A DNA stretch of 64,000 bases from Phoronis australis (Eukaryota; Phoronida; Phoronidae): the NCBI GenBank assembly GCA_002633005.1, contig NMRA01000083.1:74896-138895 (forward strand), given 5' to 3'. The notes under the pieces were generated by a model that searched no databases, was not told the DNA's origin, and saw nothing but the letters and a program-made list of their open reading frames with translations. Both the position numbers and the translations under genes were made by a program. Shown one piece after another: positions 37,501 through 47,812 of the stretch. How positions within the stretch are numbered: the first letter of the stretch is position 1; every line of letters begins with the position of its first letter.

Positions 37501-40500
37501 ATGTGCTTCCGGTGAATCATATGAGCCTCTGTTAGCTACTCGCTAATGGGAAATTGCCTATTAGCTGAATGGTTAGCACGCTTGCCGGTTTTATGGGGGT
37601 CGTGGGTTCGATTCCTGAGTCGGGTAATCTCGGCTATTACTACAGCCCCCCCCAGCCCCCTACGAGGCTATGGTGCGCTTCAGAGACCACTGTATTTGAG
37701 CATCAGGAGGTTCTTTGTGGGGTTTTGTCAACCAAGTAATAGATGGTGGTGTGCTGACAAAAGTTTGAACTGTTCTAACGATGGTACTTAAGTTGCACGG
37801 TTTTGATTATTAAAGTAACCTGCTTCAAAAATAAAACAGGGTTAACTCTGGTTTTGGCCTTTGCTTGAAGGTTATAAAAGTAGGCGAAAACTTGCACTTA
37901 GGTGACGTCGTGTTTAACTTAAATCATTGATTCAAAATGATTTTTACTTTAAATTGCAGTTGTGCTTTTCAGAGTATGTGAACGAAGTAAGGAAGAATAC
38001 GTTACACTTGTTGCGAAATAAAAGAGAAGCCAGTGACCTCGAAATTTGTTTGGAAATTGACGCCCCTCCAATGCTGAGTGCTGGTGCTCCAGACGTGTCC
38101 AAGGAGGAGGCCGTGGCACGGATGAGGAGCCGATATCCAGACAAATTCAATTAGACTGCTTGTTTTGTCAATGGACAGTACTGATATTTCTTTCCATCAC
38201 ATACATGACAATGAATGATATTGGGGCACGAAAAGACTGACGACCCACACAGGTACCTTTTCGCCCCCTTACCGATGCATTATATGGGACGGCAACAGTT
38301 TACTGTTAATCAAATAAACCTAAAAGCTATGCCACAATATTTATAGTCATTATATTGAAGTAACATTGAAATGTTTCAATGTTAGAACATAGTATGTCGC
38401 AGGGTTTATACAAAGCGGACAGCCATATGGCACGCTCAAAAGTGTTTCACGATTTCCAATACTGGTACTATAAATACTCTAGCATTGCTATCTGTACAGC
38501 TTTAAAAAAAAACCCTAAAACATTGGTAGTGATGAAAATATACATGGGTCGTCAGTCTTCTCGTGTCTGCCAATATCATTCAAATTGTACGACAGAATAA
38601 TCATTTGCACAGAATCCCAACTCTACTGTCTAACATTTTCTTGCGAGTTTTTTTGCGAGTGGTCCAAGCACTCTCTCCAGATTTCTCACTTCCTATACAT
38701 GTGTATAATTTTGTGTGTTTTATACCATGTCATAGACATCTGAAGCTATTGCATACTGTAGCTTTTGGGTGGAAATTCAGTACTTTGCCACGTCATGGTA
38801 GTTAATGTCTTGTTGAATTACAGTAGAACTCGGTAAGTTGGAGCCAGTGAGACAGATATTTCATCGAAGTCAAAGTTACTTGGAGGCGTTACAGGAATTA
38901 ATGCATGCTAGCCTTTCTAGTTTCCAATGAAGCACTACCAATGTAACGAGTCCTACTGTATAAGAAGAGGGCAGGAGATTCAGTCTCTACCTCAGACAAT
39001 AGTCCAGATTTTTATGTAACAGCAATATTGTTGAATGTGTTCACTTGAAACTCACTAACAACTCCAGTGAGACCAATTCCTAAGTAAACCATAACTGATG
39101 TTGAGTTTAGAGGTTTATAATGTAGTTCTAGTAACATTACACTTGTCATGACCATGTCACTATAAGTTCCTGAACATCAATATATGCTACTTTCTTTGTC
39201 AATTGTTTACCATTCTGAAAACACAGAAATCCATCATGGAATGCCAACTTCATTTTTGTACCACTGAGATTGCGCTGTGATTGCATTCGTTTGTTAGGAT
39301 ATTTGTTCTCTCTATGGAACTTGTCACTTATTTCAACTCGTCCAAAGTAGATACTCCCCGAGTCACAAGTTTTAGTAATAGAGTACTTAGGTAATGAGCT
39401 GGAGTTGGCATTCCAGGGATAAGACAACTCGATATATATATACATAAATGAAACTAATAAGAAAACCCTTGAAACTCAAAGTCCTCCTCATTTCCCGGTG
39501 GAGGGTAAAAAGCTCTGATGCAGGCTACTGCGCATGCTGGAATTACAACACGGACAGTTCGTCCTAGGTGACCATGCACCCATCTTTGGAACTGTCTGTA
39601 GGCTATGTGTCGCATCCTTTTATCAAAGGGTCCGTCATAGCCATCCGGATATTGGCTTTTATACTGCAACCATGCAGTCTCCAAAACATCACGATTGATG
39701 CACACAGGTTGAAAACTTCCATGGTACACGATACATTTTTTTCTTCCGTTTAAGTTGTCCCTCTTCATTTCGTCCTCAAGTTTAGCAATAACTTTGTCGA
39801 CTTCTTGACAACATACTCTTTCTTCAATGACTGCAGTAGTCTGACAGTTGTCACACGTGCACCTGCAAGATGTGACAATATGTATACATTACTTTAGTAA
39901 ACATCAAAATGTCGAATTGAAAAAATTACTGATTTACCAAGAGTGTCTCGGCCAAATTAATTGAGGGTTTGCAATGACCTCAGTTTTCGAGAAGACTGAT
40001 TGTTGAGCAGCGACCTGTTTAAAACAGAACAAAAATGAAACTAAATTCCAAAAAACAAGCTTTGAAACATCACATAAATAGTAAAGATATTTACTTTTCA
40101 TACAAATGAATACTGCTACACCCAGGGCAGTGGCAGATCATGCCTGGGGGATATATATATAGGAATGGACATACTTAGTTTGATTTGCTGACACCTGATT
40201 CATTGATGGAGGGGTCTGTTTTGTTAATAATCGTGAATATTACAGTAAACATTTTTAAAAACTTCTCAATATCCGATGCCTTCTATACTCTTTAGAAACT
40301 TTACCAGACGGTTCCTTCCCAAGTCAACTCGCACCCAAGCCATGTACCAATTTTCACAAATAACAGCAACATTAGGTACATAGGCATGAAAGCATTGACT
40401 TACACAAACTAAACCTGGTTAGAAAAACGTGTGTACATTGCTCTGGGTCCAAGTTGACTTGGCCCTAGAGTATGAAAATGAAGTGACCTGTTTTATAACC

Positions 40501-43500
40501 CATGGAATTCCCTCCGGCCCCCAGGTAAGAAAGTCTAAGTTGCAAAATTGCAATTCTTTTTTCCTCTTGTTTACACTACACAGTTGAGTATTGGGAGGTG
40601 GTTCTCATTCTTTCCCATGCATACATTTATTCACTCACTAGTAAGACTGAGCTCAGGGGAGTAGGAGACAACTTCGTACAATGCCCAATTGTCTGCCAGT
40701 GAAAGCCAGGATTCGAACCCGAGTCTCACAAACAAGAGTCCGGGGCCCAAACCAATGCGCCACTGTCTACAAATAATGAAAGACCACACATTGTTGAGTG
40801 ATTTGCGTAAGTGCAACGAGTCCCATTTTTTATCACTGAAACTGGTACTTATCCACGGCTGAAAAATGATTCATCAGTGGGGACGAGAGCGCCTGGGAGT
40901 GACCGGTAAAGCTACTGAACTTAAAATTAAAAAAGACCAAGTAGTAATTCGCGGTAGTATGATGCATATTTATAATATTCTTACCAGTCACTAACATTCT
41001 GTCGCAACTCCTGCGCACCTTCTGCCCGTTGATATTCACTGCACGAACCGGCTGGGGCTGGATCGTCGACAACCGGAGCAAGGGGATCGAGGGAAAACGG
41101 TTCTACTAGAGAGAAGGTGTGAGCACAAATTGTTCCTATGGGGTCTATCGCCTCCTCTTCCACATCCGAAACGTCAGAATCGTCTGAAAACTCCACCTGA
41201 CCCTCCCTGTATCTTTCAAAATATTCTTCATCTACGCTGCTGTACTCACTGGGATCCATATTGTTTTCTTTGTGTTCCCCAACACCACGTCACAGATGTG
41301 TAACGAAGGAAAATGGCGCCGTTTCTATTTTCCGTTACAACAATGGCGTTACAACGCCACGGCAACAAATATGTAAATAACTTTTTATAGCGACGTACAA
41401 TTCAGTTAATGTTAAGAATATAGCAAGAATAATTATAAACACGAATTTAGAGCATATTGTTGTTCAGATTGGTTGAGACCTTGCAATTTACACTTTAAAT
41501 CATGCTGAAAATGAAGTCGTGTAAAATATGGCGTCTCATTGAGTACCGTCGGTGCTGCAGGAAACTGTTCACAAACCAGAGCAGTGATGGTTTCGTAGTG
41601 AAATACAATAAACAGAGAAGTTACTAATTGTAATGTATTGTAACGGTGTACAACATATATAAAACCAATTGAATGATGCAAGAATTACATTATCAAAGTA
41701 ATCAACATTAAAGCAAACGATATCCAAGTAACTAAAACACATGAAGGAAGACTATTTATACACGCTAAAGGATATACGTCATATAGTAACACGTGATTAA
41801 CAGTTGTAGATTTTAACTGCTACCAGAACTTATAAACATCTGTTTGAAACTCAATACATGACACTAATGGATCACAGACAGCCTCATGGCACGTAAATGA
41901 TATATTTAATGAAATGATGTTAATAGCAGTGATTTCATACAATTTGAGAGAATTTCATTTTGGAAAAATAAATTGTCACTTAGGCTGACTATTACATTTA
42001 AGTTTCATTCTACTAAATCAATTAAAAATAATATGGGATGGGTTAGGAAATGAAAAAATTATGTTTGTTGGAGGTTGAAAAAATTGCCTTCTCCCTATCA
42101 TACATGTTTTGATGGAACAGCCCTGATGTTTTACTGCAGTCATTTGTAACTTCACCGTAATTGCCATACTGACATTGATGTGTATAAAGTAATGTAGTTA
42201 TTGTTTGGCTTTGCTTGTACATTAAATGTAGTCGCTATATGGTTATCATTTATAAAATCCAATGCATTCCCTATCATTTGTTAAATGTCAAGATGTCATT
42301 GGTGTGCAGGGAAAAGCCTGGTGACGCTGAACACAAAAGTTTAGAGCAGAAAAAAGTTCCTCTCCTGCTGAACTATTCACAGTGTCAGCTACTGTTGGGT
42401 GACTACTATCCTGTGATTGAACACACGACGACAGTGTTGGGTATAGAACCAGGTGAGTACTGACCTCTTGAAACTGCCACCGGCTGATAACTTGCCAAGT
42501 GCCTGACAGACATCCATTGGAGGCTCATGACAGCATCAGTTTAAGAATTGACTGTCACTTGATTAGGAAGCAGTAGGAGCTATGTTCTAATCCAGTTTAA
42601 ATATCCCCTAACATTGATATTGATTGTGCTTGTGTGTTATGTGGCATTGACAATAGACCCGATAACCTGCATACGTAAGAAAGTTTATGTGTTCTTGAAT
42701 CTAAAACCTTGACCCTCGTAGAATGAGACTTACTAGTACAAAGTTGTTCTTGTCTCCATTCTGATGTTTTGAGTGATTGTTTGTTTACATTGTTTGCCGT
42801 ACTAGTATGTTTTGTTTTCACTTACGCTGTAATTGAATTAAAACAAAACATTAATTTTGTACATTTGTATAGATTACGAATAAGACTAATTAATTCGAAT
42901 TGCTGAAGCGCTTTTCGTCTGTTGTCATTATATAGGCCGAACACCAGAAGCGTCAATGATTAGATCTGTGATCTAAATTGCTTCCTGTTCGCGTGACCTA
43001 AATCATGTCCTTGTCCACACTATCCAACATTAATTATCTTGTGAGGTCAGATGTTATATTGTGTGAGAGTAAATGAAACTTTTTCTTCAAGGCATTTCTT
43101 GATTCTCAATTTAGCAAATATGTCACTGTGTGTTTCAGTTTCAGTGCTTGGTTTTCATCAAAAATTGTGCATTGTGAAAAGACATGCTTAACCAGTTACA
43201 TTTTAATTCTGTCCAAACAGTTCAGGTGTACGTCGGTTTTTGGGAATGAATATCCTGTAGTAATTAGGTATAAAAACTTTTTTATGTTCTATTATTTTTC
43301 ACAGACAATGTCAAGGCTTTGTACAGGCGGGCCAAGGCGCATGTATCTGTGTGGGACGTGAGGGAAGCCAGACAAGACTATGACCGAGTGATGCAGTTAG
43401 ACCCTTCGTTACGAGCCAATGTACTGAAGGAACTCAGACATTTGAGTGACTTGGAAAAGCAGAAAAATGCAGAAGATAAAGCCAAGTTACTAGGGAAACT

Positions 43501-43507
43501 ATTCTAA
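34596..43507 (+). CDS. AIP: AH receptor-interacting protein (AIP), FKBP-like/TPR co-chaperone, complete
   Basis: Immunophilin-like HSP90 co-chaperone; in vertebrates it stabilises the aryl hydrocarbon receptor and other clients in the cytosol. Six exons: 34596-34694, 35099-35278, 35996-36161, 36538-36724, 42310-42452, 43305-43507. They are consistent in phase (0, 0, 1, 2, 1), have GT-AG borders and give 325 residues (human AIP 330). Residues 1 to about 155 form the FKBP-type domain (KKPMELIIGKKF, MRVGEVASF, VVAKNLRDI, HCCG). From about residue 170 come three TPR motifs (REDGNQLYKAKDYKGA, PLLLNYSQCQLLLGDYY, NVKALYRRAKAHVSVWD) and a charged C-terminal helix ending KLF. HCCG, RRAKAH and LLLNYSQC align directly with human AIP rather than AIPL1-type proteins. 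The start ATG lies in a GGCGGC context. The gene is divergent from TUFM. Intron 4 is 5.6 kb and hosts an antisense gene and an orphan terminal exon. Confidence 0.96.
37548..37660 (+). repeat. tRNA-derived SINE head in AIP intron 4
   Basis: TAGCTGAATGGTTAGCACGC (A-box region) and GGTTCGATTCC (B box) are spaced as in a tRNA. The outer arms do not pair as an acceptor stem and a C-rich tail follows, so a SINE is more likely than a tRNA gene. Confidence 0.5.
37973..38154 (+). CDS. Orphan terminal exon of an unidentified gene in AIP intron 4
   Basis: An open segment follows a good acceptor (TTTTCAG). It reads EYVNEVRKNTLHLLRNKREA..., then LEICLEIDAPPMLSAGAPDV and ends RMRSRYPDKFN-stop. An AATAAA signal lies at 38313-38318, about 160 bases after the stop, which fits a real 3' terminal exon. 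Its phase (two bases before the first codon, or phase 0 if the next AG is used) does not fit AIP exon 4, so it is not an alternative AIP end. I do not recognise the protein, and no convincing upstream exon was found nearby. It could be a nested same-strand gene or an old partial gene copy. Confidence 0.45.
39454..41259 (-). CDS. P2X7 C-terminal ballast-domain protein, two exons, nested antisense in AIP intron 4
   Basis: Exons 40985-41259 and 39454-39862 join in phase 2 to give 227 residues. The N-terminal 90 residues are acidic and disordered-looking (SSVDEEYFERY, DDSDVSDVEEEAIDP). The rest matches the cytoplasmic ballast domain of the P2X7 receptor: DWCTCDNC, then ERVCC, RHIAYRQFQRWVHGHLG, VVIPAC and a closing FEFQGFSY. 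In human P2X7 the equivalents are WCQCGSC, ELCC, RHCAYRCYATWRFG, ILPSC and YSGFKSPY, where the cysteines bind zinc. No channel or membrane segment is present, so this is a free-standing ballast domain, a form I recall as common in cnidarian, amphioxus and other invertebrate gene sets. Function unknown; nucleotide or DNA-associated roles are speculation. It lies wholly inside AIP intron 4 on the opposite strand. A further exon at 39938-40014 could serve as an alternative upstream exon. Confidence 0.86.
39938..40014 (-). CDS. Possible alternative exon of the ballast-domain gene
   Basis: A 77-base open segment is bounded by AG and GT on the minus strand. It reads VAAQQSVFSKTEVIANPQ and ends in HSW, with the last codon split in the same phase as exon 1, so it could splice to the 39862 acceptor and give W-CTCDNC. 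It cannot follow exon 1 in phase, because it starts at phase 0 while exon 1 ends at phase 2. It would therefore need its own upstream exon or promoter. It may instead be a relic of a duplicated first exon. Confidence 0.35.
40620..40775 (-). repeat. tRNA-derived SINE in AIP intron 4
   Basis: On the minus strand: AGTGGCGCATTGGTTTGGG (A-box region), then GGGTTCGAATCCTGG (B box, plus-strand 40709-40722), then an unrelated body containing CTCCTACTCCCCTGAGCTC. It lies in the 1.1 kb intron of the ballast-domain gene. Confidence 0.5.
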
Positions 43508-43603
43508 TCACAGTTAGCCGTGTTGTTGTCTGGTGTTTGATGAAGTCATAACGTCTCAGTGACTTAGAAAAACAGAAAAAGACAGTAGATAAAGTCAAGT
43601 TGA
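43444..43603 (+). repeat. Duplicated AIP C-terminal coding segment in the 3' flank
   Basis: The coding stretch for LSDLEKQKNAEDKAKL (about 43444-43490) is repeated about 110 bases further on, after the stop codon, at about 43554-43603. There it would read LSDLEKQKKTVDKVKLT. The second copy is outside the reading frame of the gene product and has mostly conservative changes. It may be the remnant of a duplicated last exon. Confidence 0.7.
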
Positions 43604-46189
43604 CACAGCTGCATGTTTCTGTTACACAAATCACATTTGTTTGCACAAAGAGTCTCAGTCACTTTGAGAGAAGGAAAATGGTGAACATGGAGCCAAGCTC
43701 AGGCATAATTAGTCATTCTGTCCAATCCTTCATAATCATTATTAATGTCTCTAAGGTTGTCTCATCATAATCACGCTTTATTCTGGAATCACAGAGTTTG
43801 TGTAGAACATTCCGGATAACTCAATTGTCAGGTTAGTAGCTAGTCATAAAGGGTTGTGCAAATTGGTATAAACGTCTTGTGCAGTAAAACTCAGCTGGAG
43901 AATTTTCTGTTGTGCCATTTTGATTACTATGAAAAATGAATGCGATTCTTTGGTTAGGGTTTTTCCAAACCACCTATCTAACATTTTGAACGAACATTTT
44001 CCTCAGATTACAGTACTATTCATGCTTACACCTCTTCATTCTTCATTTATTATTTATTTGTATTGTTATATTTTGTGTTGTCTGTTTTTAACTTTTCTTT
44101 CAAGCTGCGCAAATAACAGTTCTTAAATGGTATGTAACTTCCACCATTAGTTGTATAGATTTTACCTGTCACAGTCTTACATGACAACTACGGTAAAAAT
44201 TTTCTCAAGTTTGGGATGGTGAAAATTTATTTATTTTGCTCAAGGTCAGGGCTTGTGGGGTGGATCTGTGTATTTGTAGAATTGAAATGTGACTGATGTC
44301 GATTTTTTGGAAAATTTTTAAATTTTTATTACTGAAGAGCAAAACTTGCCCATTTCTATTACCCATAAAGAATTGTGGAAACGGTTTTCTATTAAGGTGA
44401 GCATGACTCACATCCATTATGGGATGGTCCAACTGCTGCAGTTTCCCCTAGTGGTAATTTATTCTTTGCAGCAATTGTTCTATCGACCGGGATTGACTGG
44501 CTAATTTTCAGATGACTATAGCACTGCATTCCATACTGAGTAGACTCAATTCACTGTTGCAGTAAAAATTCTGTACTTTGGGACAGTGAAAATTATTTAT
44601 TTTTCTCAAGGTTGGAGCTTGTACCAAATTTTAGAAAACTGCAATACTGGCATCCCAAATTCAAGACTAACAATCATTCACCTCAGTGATACACACACTA
44701 TGGGAACTTGTGAAAGCATTGCATCAGACTCTGTTGATACAAAGCCCTGTGTACAGTATTTCTGAAAAAAAGATGAATGCTGTAATCACCCATGTCATAA
44801 TCTTCAGAATCAAGAAAGTTCAATTTCAGCTTTTATTTTGGTGCCCCAAATTTTAGAAACTGTCCAATTGGAGAATTGTGTTTCCCACCCAATGCATGGC
44901 AATGCTGAGCTTCCCTACGCCTTTTGCAATGCACATGGTGGGTGCATGTAAACTACATTGCTCTGGTTACATGATCTTGTTGGCTCATAGTTTTAAACTT
45001 TTCTGGTAAATATGATGAAGCCTCGGGTGAAGACTGGGTACTAAGTAATCCATCCAACGCTAATCATAGCTGGAAGAAATTTGAACGGTTTGTCAAGTTC
45101 ATATCCATGTCGACATTAAGGCACCTGGGTCCACTATGGTTGATAATGTTTTTTGTTGATTGAATAATGCAACCGCTTTCAGCCAACAACCACATTTACC
45201 CTGAGTACAAGTTTTATGCAACTCGGCCCTGCTTTTGTTAGTACTCTGAACACTTTGTAAATGCTGTGTTTCTTGTACCTCATTTTCTATCAACTCATTC
45301 GTTGAAATTACCTCTGTTACAGTACGATTGCAAGCTTCCTAATGAAAGCTTTGACTTGCACAGTACGCAACTTTTTGTTGTATTAAATAGCTTTATTTGT
45401 ACAACATACCATACAATCCTTTTGGGTTTCTTTTCTTTTTTTTACAACATAGTTTTCTCAATCCCAATACAAAAGGCAGGCACAGAGCTTCAAGGTTTAC
45501 ATTTGCAGTTCAGTTACTTCACCACTTGAAAACTTATTATGCATGATCCTTTTGTGTTTTTTCTTTTTTTACAACATAGTTCCCAATACACAGGCCCAGA
45601 GCTTCATGGTTTACATTTGCAGTTCAGTTAGTTCACAACTTGAAAACTTATTATGCATGAAATAATAGAATTTGAGGGATGAGTATTTTTGAAATGTTTA
45701 GTGGTAGTAAAATATAAAAGATACATTTCTATATTCCTCATTTAAAACCAGTGTTCCATTAATACGATAAAGATAACTGACAACTGACTGTCGTAAGGTG
45801 CTATAAAGTTTCTGTTACAAAAAAGCTTATAAATTTGACCTCTTGTATAAAATTGGTTTCAATTTGTTCCTTATTAATTGATTTCCGGACTTGGGTTGAT
45901 CGTATTTGCTGGAGACCATGTTCTGCACATGAAATGTTCCCTCTGTATAAGCCAACTATATTACCATAGTCTTACCACAAGCAGTAACAAACTCGGTTCT
46001 ATCCAAGTCCAACAACCACTTCTAATTCAGTTGAAGGAACTGATACCTGGTTTACAATTGCGTGAGCCATTCGTTCGCCTTCCGCCCCGACCTAACCCCA
46101 TAGTTGCGGTCACGGAGTGGCTGTAGACTGATTAGTTCGCTGGTACACGCACTCCGCCAAAATGTCGCCGTGCGTAGCCTACGACGAAT
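43604..46189. other. AIP to POLD4 intergenic region, left part
   Basis: No gene recognised. A ~120-base unit (TTTTACAACATAGTT... to CTTATTATGCATGA) is tandemly duplicated at about 45413-45660. An open stretch ending ...RLPPRPNPIVAVTEWL-stop near 46126 looks superficially coding but matches nothing I know and is next to a dispersed repeat. Confidence 0.4.
44440..44965 (-). repeat. Old inverted CTCF-motif repeat between AIP and POLD4
   Basis: CCCCTAGTGGTAATTT near 44448 and, at 44930-44965, TGCAATGCACATGG, TGGGTGCATG and ATTGCTCTGG are the reverse complement of a module core and of the family 5' end. Much of the middle is deleted or unrecognisable. Confidence 0.45.
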
Positions 46190-46720
46190 CTCCATTGATT
46201 GCCAACCCGCCCCGCACTGCACACAGGACCCTGTACTTTAATCGGTTCAATAGACTCCGATGTCTGTGAATAAGCTTTTGATGCAAGATTGAGTATTGTG
46301 GCCCCCACCGGGACCGTGCTCTGACTTCAAAGACACACCACGCTGCTGACTTCCAAGATCACACACTATCGTGACACTGCAACTCCGTAGGATATTCCAT
46401 GCAAAAGAAACTGTCGGGATCTGTGTTGCTGTATTTAATTAAACAATTTTGTTGTCTCTAATAGACGTAATTTGGAAATTTTGAGATTTGAAATCTGCAC
46501 CCGTCACTGTATGGTAAGTTTTCTTAAGACGAAGGACTGTACGTCTCGCTTCACAAAGATGACGTCATTTGCATCGATTAGTATAAGCGCCACCTTAAGT
46601 TTTTTCGGCGCTAAATGGGATTCCTGATAGTAATTAGCATAATGACCAATAGTACACATATTTAACATGTTTAAAAGTCATTTGGCCATTTCACTCTGTC
46701 TTTAACACCCAAATACAATC
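46190..46720 (+). repeat. Dispersed repeat, inverted partner of 27745-28290
   Basis: GGACCCTGTACTTTAAT, ATGACGTCATTTGCATCGAT, AAGCGCCACCTTAAG and AACATGTTTAAAAGTCATTT match the reverse complement of the TUFM-intron copy in reverse order. Confidence 0.6.
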
Positions 46721-47812
46721 CTCTTGGTCATATCTGGAACCACCTTTTAAGAGTTCAGACATAAGACAAATTTGCAGTCTGATGAATAAGCGTTGCCCCA
46801 TGTCATCTCGGCTTGGATAACATCCTTCCGTCATAATTCATAATCATACCAAACACTGCAACGGAAAAATGGAAGTGACTACAGTTAGCATCAGCTTACT
46901 TCTTTAATAATTATCAAAACACAGTGAAGTCCATAGCAGCAATAAAATTGCCCCTTCAGCCAAAAAGTCTATTTTTAGGTCACTTGCCATAAGATTATAA
47001 AATCAGTCTCATCTTTTTCCTTACTTGGATTAAAAAATGAGCAATCAGTCATTCACAGAGATCTCGGATTTTGAGAACCACTTTGGCGCCTATTATTCAG
47101 TGGAGAAAGCTGGTTCTCAAAATGTAGGATACCTGTATGTGACTAGTTCCTAAAATGATTTCTAAGCTTCAAAAGAACTGACACTTCGTATTCCTTGAGA
47201 ATATGCTCAATTTATAAAATTACGGGCTGTGATAAGGCAACTTATTGAGCCTAGTGTCAAGTGCTGACGTCTAAAAACTCCCCACGCTCAGAAATCACCT
47301 CTAATATAAGTAAGGATCAAGTTGAGAGTTTTATAACCAGAAAGTAGCCCAAATCACAAGTCCTCAACAAAATGTGCAAGGTTCTTTTCAGAAGACACAA
47401 TATATTAACAAAAACTTTGCAATTGCTACCAATTATATTGGCAATCAATCTTCCTGCCATGAGGCTACCAAACATTTTTACATGTACCATTGTTCAATAC
47501 ACATCCACTGACTGTCAGCAAAATAAAGTTGAGGATTTCTGATTACACCCTGCCAAAGCAGCTTTACATTTTTGAGATAAAACATTGTCTTTGTTGCTTT
47601 CAGGTTATGTGTACCCCTAACTAAAACGCTGTCTTCTTGAAATAACTAAGTAACTAGCAACTGTCAACACATAAAAGCATATATTTTCTGAAACTAGGAG
47701 TCAAAAAAATCTATTTATATCATTTGCAACACTGTATCATTCTTCTAGTCACCTGACCATGTGTTTTTGGCAAAAATATTGTTTTTAAAAGGTACATTGA
47801 GGGGAAGTCCTT

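Larger units (their letters stand above)
36725..42309 (+). other. AIP intron 4 (5.6 kb), host to nested features
   Basis: Donor GTATGT at 36725 and acceptor at 42308-42309. It holds the antisense ballast-domain gene, the orphan terminal exon and two tRNA-like SINEs. The segment 36880-37040 is open in several frames on both strands and looks like mobile-element sequence, not an exon. Confidence 0.7.

Noticed and set aside
45878-46126. Open stretch ending RLPPRPNPIVAVTEWL as a gene end
   Set aside because: No poly(A) signal close by, no recognised family and it adjoins a dispersed repeat.
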